13,962 nt of DNA from Chromera velia (Eukaryota > Sar > Chromeraceae). The notes beneath the pieces were generated by a model. The model was not told the origin of the DNA. It ran no database searches and saw only the letters and a program-made list of their open reading frames with translations. Each line of letters starts with the position of its first letter. Positions within the stretch are counted from its first letter, which is position 1. Shown here in pieces: positions 7,385 through 13,962 of this stretch. The stretch is from positions 75,770 through 89,731 of the forward strand of contig JAHBMJ010003638.1 in the NCBI GenBank assembly GCA_018398765.1. The letters run 5' to 3'. The position numbers and the translations under genes were made by a program.

Positions 7385-7470
7385 AGGGGGGAGAGACCAG
7401 TTCACTGGGGGGATTCTTCCTCTTCTTTCTTTCTTTCTTCTTCTCTTTCCCCTTCTACTATTTCTTTTTA
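7385..7470 (+). repeat. TTC-rich module, copy B, right part
   Basis: GGGGGGAGAGACCAGTTCACTGGGGGGATTC followed by a TTC/TTTC tract matches copy A from about 6143. The module continues here after the inserted element and runs directly up to the LINE. Confidence 0.7.
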
Positions 7471-7510
7471 TCCATTGGTAGAAGAGTAAGCCCCCCGCCC
7501 CCCCACCCTG

Positions 7511-8060
7511 TTGCTTTACGTCGAAGACGGGAGGCACCTTGCGCCCCCGACAGAACGCCTAAAAGGAAACAAAAGAAAGAGGAGAAGGAAGAAGCAGAGA
7601 CCCCCCTGCACGGTGTGTGGGGAGATTTTGGGAAAGAGGGGCTGCGGACTTTTCCTTTGTGGGACTTATAACAGTAGAGGAGGAGAAGTGAATGGGTCGA
7701 TAGAGAGCATTGCATCGGTTAGGAGAAGGAAAAGACAAAGGGAGTATGAGGTAAGGAAGAAGGGCGAAAAGGGGACAGTCTGGGTTCTGAGGGGCTCGGT
7801 CCCTGAAGAGCTCATCACTAAATTTTAGAATAGAAGGAGAGGAGAGAGTAGAGAGGCACCAGAGGTAGAGAATAGAAAGATAAGGAAAGTGGAAAGCACA
7901 AGGGGTAGAGGGCCAGACAGACAGTACAGAGTCAGAAGAAAGGGATGGGGCAGGCCTCGTTGGGTTCTTGCAGGGGAGGTACCTAGAGAATTGATAGAAA
8001 ATTTTTGGGAAAAGAAACGAACAGGCCATTGCAAACGGTATACCCCACCTCTCCAGAGAC
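7511..8060 (+). pseudogene. LINE ORF1-like segment, zinc motif plus duplicated domain
   Basis: Frame 2 stays open across this stretch except for one TAG at 7826-7828. A C-x2-C-x8-C-x4-C motif (7607-7660) follows a Lys/Arg-rich start. A 27-residue block starting Tyr-x-Val-Arg (7745-7825) is repeated at 7925-8005, exactly 60 codons later, with 15 of 27 residues identical and the shared core WVL-x-G-x-VP-x-ELI-x-x-F. The TAG falls where the second block has TGG (Trp), so it looks like a recent nonsense change. Function is inferred: ORF1 proteins of LINEs bind nucleic acid. No ATG is evident at the left edge, so the N-terminus is missing or upstream. I do not recognise the duplicated domain. Confidence 0.6.
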
Positions 8061-8310
8061 ACCCCCCCCTTTGGCTTCTTCCTCCGATTCCTTGTTTCAC
8101 ATCTCTACCTCAAAGTGCACTTCCGACTCTCCCTCTCCTTATCCTTCTTCACCCTCTTCTTCTTCTTCTTCTTCTTCTTCTTCCCCTTCTTCTTCTTCTC
8201 TTCCTGGTTATTCTCGTTCTTCTCTCTCCCGTCCGTCCGCAACCTCTTCAATTCCTCCTTGGGTGTTCGAAACACCCCCTCCTTCCCTTTCCTCCCCGTC
8301 TGCACCCTTC
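8060..8310 (+). pseudogene. Ser/Pro-rich linker of the LINE
   Basis: Frame 1 is open from about 8005 to 8403 and encodes a Pro/Ser-rich stretch with a TTC-encoded Ser run (about 8155-8210). It leads without a break into the endonuclease motif. A frame change from 2 to 1 between about 8005 and 8100 joins it to the ORF1-like part. The linker is low complexity and may be a spacer between ORF1 and endonuclease in a single polyprotein. Confidence 0.55.
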
Positions 8311-9470
8311 AAGGTAGTCGGACAAACAGAGAGACAACTGGTCGTCGCGATATTGAATGTAGGCAGCTTGAGATCCAAAATTTCCCATGGGTCTCTTGAT
8401 AGATAACTATGGGGGGTGGACATCGCCGTGCTCACAGAGACGTGGTTTAATTCCCTCTGTAAAAGTAACTGTGGGAGAGTATTCTGGCTGGAATTATTCG
8501 CATAAGGAGTGGTATAGAAGGAAGCTAGGGGTACATAGAAAGGCACAGGATAAGGAACAAAATACAAGTGGGGTCTGCATTCTTGTTAGAAAAAGCCTGT
8601 AAGCCTACCTGAAACCTCAATGGGAACTATGTGGGCCAAACATTGTCAGACTGCAGGTACAAGGGTATATGCAAGAAGGGGGGAAGACATGGAAGGTGGG
8701 GGGTGGGGGTTCTTTTTTTATTTTTGGTGTATACTTTCTCTAGATACTTTCTGTAGAGAGGCACTGTTAGGGGTTTGAGGGACGGGATCTCAAAGGAACA
8801 GGAAAGGGAATTTCTGTTGGACGTGGTGTGTGATGTCCCTCTATCGGCTAAGCAACTAGTCTTGGGGGATTTTAATTCACACATCGGAGCAGAATTCCTA
8901 AAAGGGGTCACGTGGGAGAGAGAGATAACCTTAGAAGAGACAGAGCACAGAGAGAATATGGGAAAGGGGGGAGCGGAAGAAGGAAATGGGATGGTTCAGG
9001 AGATGTTTAGGGAGTTGGAATACGGAGCACAAGTAGATGCTGAAGGTCGCACTTTGCTGCGGTTGTGCAAGGCCTCAAACTTGGTGCCGCTCAATGGCAT
9101 AAAACTAAAGGATCAAGAAAAGAAAATTGACATTGACTGTTTGGGGGGGTGTACATTTTTTAGAGAAGGCAGGCCATGCTCTGTAATTAACTTCATTTTA
9201 ATTGATCCTGCACTTTTATCTTCTTGGAGTTCTTTTAGAATTGAAATATTAATGTTTGTTGATGCTGCCCCAGAACACTGCTCAGTTTCATGTGGGCTCA
9301 CTCTAGTTGATGTGGAGTCGCTTCCCCTCCCCACCTGCCTTCCGCATCCCTCACTGATCCCTACCCCTCTTTTCAAGAAGCCGTGCAGAGTCTCACTAGT
9401 AAGGGATGAGGAGCTTACAGAGATGGCGACTTCCATGCAACAGCTCGTGGAGGCATGTTGGCCAGGTCTC
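8310..9470 (+). pseudogene. LINE AP-type endonuclease domain, broken
   Basis: Exonuclease-endonuclease-phosphatase fold motifs occur in order. LNVGSLRSKI is in frame 1, then DIAVLTETW (8419-8445, catalytic Glu codon 8437). GVCILVRKSL is in frame 2. LGDFNSHIG follows in frame 0 (Asp 8868, Asn 8874), then SVINFILID (about 9180-9206) and EHCSVSCGL. In active enzymes the motif reads S-x-ID-x; here Asn (AAC at 9189) replaces the Asp, and the usual SDH is PEH. TAA stops at 8404 and 8600 and two frame changes (about 8450 and 8740) break it. The domain would nick target DNA for target-primed reverse transcription. Confidence 0.8.
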
Positions 9471-9968
9471 TAGGAGGCAGGCTTGATGGCAGCTGAGGTT
9501 GAACACAATGGATTGCCCCTTTTATCCATTCCCCCCCCCCCTTCCCCCCCCCGTGACCTAATCCCCCCTGCGCCCATCCCTGTTTCCCTGCCTAAGAGGA
9601 TTAAGGACCTAGCAGCCAGATAGGAAGAGAAGCTAGCAGAACCGGAGAGAAGGAAGCAGAGGGGTAAGAAGAAACACGATAAAAGGAAGGATAGATAGAC
9701 AGCCGCCCCCTGGTGGGACAGTGAGTGTAAAGAAATGAATAAACGGGTAAACAGAGCAGAGAAAGAGCTAAGAACACGAGTTGTAGGCAAAAGGAGTAAC
9801 GACAAGTCTAAAAAGTATAGAAAGAAACAGAAAGACAAGCTTATAAGAGAGAGGAGAAGGTTGATTGCAAGAAAGAACGCGGCGTACGCGCGTGTGCAGG
9901 CAGAGTACCTTGCTTTGGAGGCGGCCAGAGACCCCTCAGCAGTATGGAAATGGAAGAGGATACAATAG
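9471..9968 (+). pseudogene. LINE linker between endonuclease and RT
   Basis: Still in frame 0, interrupted by TAG at 9471, 9621 and 9696. It contains a Pro-rich run encoded by poly-C (9531-9550). After it comes APWWDSECKE, the PWW-x-x-EC signature common between endonuclease and RT in LINEs. A very basic, probably helical Lys/Arg/Glu segment to 9968 follows. The frame then changes from 0 to 1 somewhere between 9880 and 9990. Confidence 0.7.
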
Positions 9969-12135
9969 AACGGAGGGGATGGAGCGGGGAGCAGGCCTTC
10001 TGCAGATACTTTTTCAAACTAGCTTCTGGGCGTCTGTGTTTGAAGGAGAAGGACTTCCCGGCTTTTTTCTCCCCTTGAGCCCCCCTCTCCCTCCTCGGTC
10101 CCCTTTCTTCTCTCTCTCTCTGTGCGAGAAAGTCATTAAAGAAATAAACCCTAAGAAGGCAGCCGGACTTAAAGATCTCTCTCCTAAGCATGCTGCTCTA
10201 TGTTTTGGCTTATCGCATCTCTCGCGTTTTCTTCTTTTTATCTTTTTTAATCTCTTTCACCTCTTCTCTTACTAGCCGCCTACATGGGATTTCCTTCGCA
10301 TCGTCCCCGTCCCCAAAGGCCCTGTGTCTCCATTGGCGGATGAATGGAGGCCCATACACATAGCAAGTCTTCTTGCCAAGCTCTTTACCCTGCTTATGGA
10401 TTCTCGTCTCCGTCTGAGAACGAAGATCAATGACAGACAGATAGGCTTCAGGAAAGCGGTCGGAACTAGAGAGGTGATTCATGCTTTATTTGCTTTATTA
10501 GAAACTGCAAGAAACAAAAAGAGACCGTTGTTTGCTTCCTTTGTGGACTTTAATAAGGCGTTTGACAAAGTAGACAAGAAAAAACTGATATAGAGGCTTA
10601 AGGAAGAAGGGCTGGGGGAAGGGGACATTCGAATAATTCATGCGATGTATGTCAAAGTAATGGAGAAGTTTGAAGGCTCGAACAATATGTTTGAGGAAGG
10701 AACAGGAGTCAAGCAAGGGGATCCACTCTCTCTTCTTCTCTTTTTTCTCTTTATCAATAACATCTATACGTCTATTAGCCTTCAATGCAGGGAGCTCCAG
10801 CAAGAAGAACGAGTAAACCTTCCCAAGGAAGCGAGCACCCGATGGAGGGGGGAGTTAGAGGCTTAGCCTAGAGCCTTAAACTCCTCCTCCGCAGACATAC
10901 CCCCGACAGAAGTAAGGCTAGGAGACCTACTGCTGGAGAGCATTGGATATGCCGATGACCTCGTCATCTTCGGACACTCCCTCCAAGACCTCCAGAAGAG
11001 GATTGATTGATTGGCTACCTATTGTGATAAGTGGGGGCTGACGGTGAATCTGAAGAAGACAAAGGTAATGAGATTAGCAAGTAGAGGGGGGGTAGATGAA
11101 ATTCGTTTCAAGGGTCGGACAGTCGAATGGGTAAAGAGTTACAGATATCTTGGCTGTCAGGTTTTTTCTGATGCAAACCCCCGCAAGTCTGTGACCGCCA
11201 AACTTGAAGCCACAGAAAGTAGAGTTAGGAGGGCTATGGGTCTGTGTGCATCAATAGGTATGCTCTCCCGCCACAGTCGCATGTCCCTTTTTAAGGGGAT
11301 GTGGGAGCCCGCCGCCACCTATTCCCTTGAAGCTCTCCCCATTCAAGAATCTGACATCCAATGCTTAGACTCTCTCCAGCTTCATTTTGTGCGTTGGTCT
11401 CTCCGTCTGCCCTAGAATTCTTTTGTATTTCCCACCCTTGCAGCTATTAGGCTGAGGCCCATGAGAGAGATTCTCAGTGTCAGAGGGGGGGGGTATTTAA
11501 GAAGTCTCTCCCTTGCTCGATTGGCTTTACCTCAATAATTGTGGGCATGCCACAGGAGGGGGGAGTTAAAGGCATGGTCAAGGTCTGCAAAGAAGCTTAT
11601 GCAACCCGTCAGTCCTGCCCTCCTGGAAGATAAACCAAATGAGGTCGACTTCAGAACATCAGATAGCAAGCTAAGAAGGGGAGCGAGAAACAGAGAAGTG
11701 AACGAATGGATGGGGGACTGGGTAAACCCGGTCTTTATCACAAAAAAGAGAGGGGGGAGGCAGGGGAGACAAAGAATGCATGGGAGCGTGTCTTTTCCTT
11801 CGTTTGCTTGCCTGACCGAATATCAAAAAGAAAATAGTAGCAGCCAACGCTTTGCAAAATTGGTTCTCGGAAGCTTGGTAGAGGGAAGGGGGGGCTCATG
11901 GTCTGCCTCGGCAGAACCTCTCCCCAAGCAGTTCTTATCTTCCCCCAGGGCAGTTTTCCACCCTTTATTGTGCACCATTGTTGGAGGGAGGACAAACCAT
12001 GGGAGAAGGGTTGAATCAATTTGCAAAGCCTGTGATCGAAGAGAAAAGTTTGAAAAAATTGATTGATGATCCGATTCACTGTCTGACAACTTGTGTCCGA
12101 ACGGAGGGGCTATGGGGCGCCGCGGGGGAGACTGA
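9969..12135 (+). pseudogene. LINE reverse transcriptase and C-terminal zinc motif, broken
   Basis: One frame (frame 1) runs to 12066. Motifs in order: VIKEINPKKAAGLKDLSP, then IVPVPKG with DEWRPIHIASLLAKLF. Motif A is FVDFNKAFD (Asp codon 10546), motif B GVKQGDPLS, motif C YADD (10948-10959). KWGLTVNLKKTK and YRYLGCQVF follow. Catalytic aspartates are intact. In-frame stops: TAG 10273, 10591, 10864, 11413; TGA 11008; TAA 11536; TGA 12064. After 12064 the frame shifts by one (a GATT duplication). Beyond it lie H-x4-C (12077-12094), which pairs with C-x2-C at 12022-12033 to give the usual C-terminal LINE zinc motif. The next stop is TGA at about 12137. It would copy LINE RNA at the nicked target, but no full protein can be made. 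Confidence 0.85.
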
Positions 12136-12139
12136 GTGA

Positions 12140-12340
12140 TCTCTGGTATAGGTGACTGGAGTGTATATCAATAGAAGAAGTGTGTGAGCATGGAGAGAGA
12201 TAGGAAGCCCGAGGGGGTAGGGAGGTAGGGCAGGCCAAGGAGCGGGTAAGGTGGTACTTTTTGCTTCTTCTTCAGAGGGACGCCCGAAAGGCCAGTGTCC
12301 TCATTATTGCATGCCTAGGACTGGACTGATCGATCCTGGG
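12140..12340 (+). other. Probable LINE 3' untranslated region
   Basis: No open frame of note follows the last recognisable LINE codons. The stretch is purine-rich (GGAAGCCCGAGGGGG, GGGAGGTAGGG). No poly-A tail or simple tail repeat marks the 3' end, so its limit is a guess. Confidence 0.4.
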
Positions 12341-12341
12341 G

Positions 12342-12408
12342 AGCAGTGTTCTGCTAGCTAGTAGTCCTAAAGTTCGGCCGCTTTAGGTGAGCATTCGCTA
12401 GCGTGCTC
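12342..12408. repeat. Cluster of three adjacent hairpins
   Basis: AGCAG-TGTT-CTGCT (12342-12355), CCTAAAG-TTCGGCCG-CTTTAGG (12366-12387) and GAGCA-TT-CGCTAGCG-TGCTC (12389-12408) follow one another within 67 bp, all with perfect arms. Confidence 0.7.
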
Positions 12409-12495
12409 CTAGCTTACAATATGACATGAATGCTCATAGACTGCCCTTTGCCATTGGGACATGATGGCTGGCGGGTTAAGTCACCTTATCATCAC

Positions 12496-12594
12496 ATTGT
12501 TCACATAAGAGTAACGGCTCTAGAATAGTAATGAGGCGGCTAACGAGGCAGCCGTCAGGCCGCCGAGTTATGGTTTTTTAGTAATTGAAGCTTT
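12496..12594 (+). repeat. 99-bp dispersed hairpin-forming repeat, copy 2
   Basis: Gap-free match to 5695-5793 in the same orientation. The inner stems differ by several substitutions, mostly transitions, but the arms GTAATGAGGCGGC and GCCGCCGAGTTAT can still pair with G-T wobbles. The two copies bracket the modules, the MITE-like element and the LINE. Confidence 0.85.
12567..12585 (+). repeat. 19-bp palindrome, copy 2
   Basis: GTTATGGTTTTTTAGTAAT, inside the second 99-bp repeat; four changes from the perfect form, three of them C to T. Confidence 0.7.
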
Positions 12595-12604
12595 AAAATG
12601 GTGA

Positions 12605-12623
12605 ATTATGGAAAAACAGTAAC
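12605..12623 (-). repeat. 19-bp palindrome, copy 3
   Basis: ATTATGGAAAAACAGTAAC, opposite orientation to copies 1 and 2 as judged by the A5/T5 centre; three changes from the perfect form. It lies only about 20 bp from copy 2. Confidence 0.7.
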
Positions 12624-13131
12624 GCAGCCCGCTAATAATAGCCTGATATACGGTTATTTAGTTACGGATATCAAATACTAGGGAAAAGACTAAGTTCAAT
12701 CCGTTTAAGACTTGCTTTTCGACGTCTATAGGTACCTTTATATTCAAAAGTTTCACAAAACAACACAAAGGATCGACCTTGCAAGCCCTTTCCATCCCCC
12801 TCCCTCCCCTTCTGGTCTTCTTAAGTATTGGCTTTGGCTTTTGCCTTGCCTTCTGGCCATCCATCGCTATCCATCATCATCCATCCACATTCATTCATTC
12901 ACCCCTTCTAACCTTTGCAGAGACTCATTTTGTTAGGACCACACAGTCAGATAGGCAGGCAGGCACGCAGACACAGCCACAGGCAAAAACAGGCAAGCAC
13001 AAGCATGCTTCTCCCATCTATCTCCATCTCCAGCATGCTTTCTCTGTATGAAGGCGTGTATGCTGGTCGTGGCGATTCCTGTATCAAAAGATTAACAGCA
13101 GTTTAACAAGATCGCACCTCATCGGTTGGCA
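12624..13131. other. Non-coding, AT-richer stretch with simple repeats
   Basis: No gene recognised. It holds an interrupted GATAT...GATATC inverted pair near 12645-12672, ATCC/ATTC runs at about 12857-12900 and CAGGCA-type repeats at 12955-13000. Overlapping open frames here (12712-13106) are driven by those repeats. Confidence 0.55.
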
Positions 13132-13602
13132 ATGGTTAATTGGCTTCTTAGTTGGCTCCTTTGGCTTACCAGTCTTGGAGTTAATGTAATCATTCGCTTG
13201 TATAGGTATGCATATGATTGCATGCACTGTATGAAGAACCGCGTGAGATTTCTATGCCGGGGCCCTATGTTGGCCCCACAACGCCCAAATTACAGTTTTT
13301 CCATAATAAAAAATTCGGCGCCAAGTTACGGAAAAACCGTAACAAAAAAAGTCGTGATCCATAATTTTTTCACAGACCCCTATCGTAACCCTTATGTGAA
13401 CAGTGTAGCGATATGGTATATGATTATGCATCAGCCAGGCTGGAGAAGACATCTGAAAAGTAGTGCTAGGAAAAGGTTCAAAGTTCAAGGTTCACTTCGA
13501 AGTAATGAACCTGAATCAGGTTCAAAAACAGGTTCAAAAACAGGTTCACTTTTAATTAATAGAAACCTCATTTTTTCGTATTATTTTGTGCCTTTAAATT
13601 AG
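13132..13602 (+). CDS. Hypothetical 156-residue ORF, doubtful
   Basis: ATG at 13132, stop ending at 13602. The first 25 or so residues are hydrophobic (NWLLSWLLWLTSLGVNVII), which could be read as a membrane segment or signal anchor. The remainder has no motif I recognise. Much of it is explained by DNA repeats: residues YGKTVT come from the 19-bp palindrome and the SGSKTGSKTGS stretch from the GGTTCA repeats. No promoter or supporting neighbour is seen. It is most likely a chance open frame in repeat-rich DNA. Confidence 0.15.
   Translation: MVNWLLSWLLWLTSLGVNVIIRLYRYAYDCMHCMKNRVRFLCRGPMLAPQRPNYSFSIIKNSAPSYGKTVTKKVVIHNFFTDPYRNPYVNSVAIWYMIMHQPGWRRHLKSSARKRFKVQGSLRSNEPESGSKTGSKTGSLLINRNLIFSYYFVPLN
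13259..13277. repeat. GC-rich hairpin GGGGCC-N7-GGCCCC
   Basis: Perfect 6-bp arms around CTATGTT, just upstream of the paired 19-bp palindromes. Confidence 0.6.
13289..13307 (+). repeat. 19-bp palindrome, copy 4
   Basis: ATTACAGTTTTTCCATAAT; all four changes from the perfect form are transitions (G to A or C to T). With copy 5, in opposite orientation 17 bp away, it forms a larger inverted repeat whose spacer contains GGCGCC. Confidence 0.75.
13325..13343 (-). repeat. 19-bp palindrome, copy 5 (perfect)
   Basis: GTTACGGAAAAACCGTAAC: perfect 7-bp arms around A5, taken as the reference form of the family. Confidence 0.8.
13475..13549. repeat. GGTTCA hexamer cluster
   Basis: GGTTCA occurs five times forward, and once reversed as TGAACC at 13506. 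Three forward copies form a 12-bp tandem (AGGTTCAAAAAC type, about 13517-13549). One pair forms the palindrome AGGTTCA-CTTCGAAG-TAA-TGAACCT at 13488-13512. Confidence 0.75.
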
Positions 13603-13765
13603 GCTTTAATGCATTTTTTGAACGTTTTATTATAGAATCTATGCCTCAGTAGTGTTTTTAAATAGTTTAAATCAATATTTACGCTCACATTAGGTGCTAG
13701 TCTCAAGTTATTCACTGTTTATAATCGAAAATTAGTAATCAAAAAAGCCTGAAAAAATTGGAAAA
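13603..13765. other. AT-rich non-coding stretch
   Basis: No gene, RNA gene or recognisable repeat seen; composition is clearly more AT-rich than the rest of the window. Confidence 0.5.
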
Positions 13766-13814
13766 TGTCATAATTAAATTTATATGATCGACGTTGATCG
13801 TATTAATTATGACA
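13766..13814. repeat. 49-bp imperfect palindrome
   Basis: Perfect outer arms TGTCATAATTAA (13766) and TTAATTATGACA (ending 13814). Inner arms GATCGACG and TTGATC pair around a central ACGT. A 4-nt ATTT bulge sits on the left side only. Confidence 0.75.
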
Positions 13815-13839
13815 ATTTAGTTAACATAAGACCGTCACA

Positions 13840-13962
13840 GCGTTTCTTTCTTTCTTTCATCTGCTCACCGGTTGCTCCGCGGCCCCCGCTCCCCCCCTCC
13901 CTCTCCGTGCACCGCCGCCTCTTTGACCTGCTGCTCCTGGCCCGGCCTGTTGCCCCCCCCCC
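13840..13962. other. Pyrimidine-rich end of window
   Basis: CTTT repeats (13843-13858) lead into a C-rich stretch ending in a run of C at the last base. No convincing gene; it could be the edge of one lying beyond the window. Confidence 0.5.

Larger units (their letters stand above)
7500..12340 (+). mobile_element. Decayed APE-type LINE (non-LTR retrotransposon)
   Basis: Order on the + strand: ORF1-like segment with a zinc-binding motif, Ser/Pro linker, AP-type endonuclease, basic linker, reverse transcriptase, and a C-terminal C-x2-C...H-x4-C motif split by a frameshift. This is the standard layout of APE-class non-LTR retrotransposons, which copy themselves by target-primed reverse transcription. 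Reading needs about five frame changes and passes at least a dozen stops, so it is inactive. Catalytic RT residues remain. The ends are not precisely placed: the 5' end may include the TTC-rich module, and no poly-A or target duplication is obvious at the 3' end. The clade is not determined. Confidence 0.85.

Noticed and set aside
8115-8399. Phe-rich frame over the LINE linker
   Set aside because: Shadow of the Ser-encoding TTC run in the true LINE frame; frame 1 leads into a recognisable endonuclease motif and this one does not.
11008-11010. TGA read as Trp (genetic code change) in the RT
   Set aside because: TGA would fit Trp here, but TAG and TAA also interrupt the same frame and the synthase gene ends cleanly at TGA. 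Mutational decay is simpler than recoding.
5695-12594. 99-bp repeats as LTRs of a retrotransposon
   Set aside because: They are far too short, lack TG...CA ends, and the enclosed RT is of the LINE type with an APE endonuclease, not an LTR polyprotein.
12712-13106. Three overlapping 63-90 residue frames
   Set aside because: They run over ATCC/ATTC and CAGGCA simple repeats in different frames, with no motif.

Overview
This window looks like nuclear DNA from a protist or alga with a repeat-rich genome. It has one long, apparently intronless eukaryotic gene with large low-complexity insertions, abundant poly-G/poly-C runs and microsatellites, a decayed LINE retrotransposon, a MITE-like DNA element and several palindromic repeat families. 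No bacterial-type operon, ribosome binding site or CRISPR is visible. The style fits a chromerid or other alveolate alga, but that placement is only an inference.

Layout: 1-90 is a CA microsatellite. 90-770 is a GACT-based satellite with a higher-order period of about 128-138 bp. 579-930 holds two diverged 188-bp units. 951-1552 is the upstream region of the only convincing host gene. 1553-4270 encodes a 905-residue tRNA pseudouridine synthase of the TruA/Pus1 family, with the catalytic Asp motif and all C-terminal motifs present. The last 1032 bp of that locus (3479-4510) is repeated exactly at 4512-5543, with a single N at 4511. The junction falls in a poly-C run, so this is very probably an assembly artefact (two overlapping contigs butted together) rather than a real second gene.

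5544-7500 is a mosaic of repeats: a 99-bp repeat with strong hairpin potential (second copy at 12496-12594), two copies of a TTC-rich module, and a 749-bp element with terminal inverted repeats (6636-7384) that split the second module copy. 7500-about 12340 is a degenerate APE-type LINE on the + strand. It has an ORF1-like part with a zinc-binding motif and an internal 60-residue-period duplication, a Ser/Pro linker, an endonuclease, a basic linker and a reverse transcriptase with an intact YADD. The C-terminal Cys/His motif is now broken by a frameshift. The RT part keeps one frame for about 2.2 kb and is broken there only by nonsense codons.

12340-13962 is AT-richer non-coding DNA with hairpins, further copies of a 19-bp palindrome (GTTACGG-T5-CCGTAAC), a GGTTCA cluster, a 49-bp palindrome and a pyrimidine-rich end that stops in a C run. 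I see no coherent multi-gene system. The main points of interest are the palindrome family, the nested transposon insertion, the unusual LINE ORF1 and the pattern of LINE decay.
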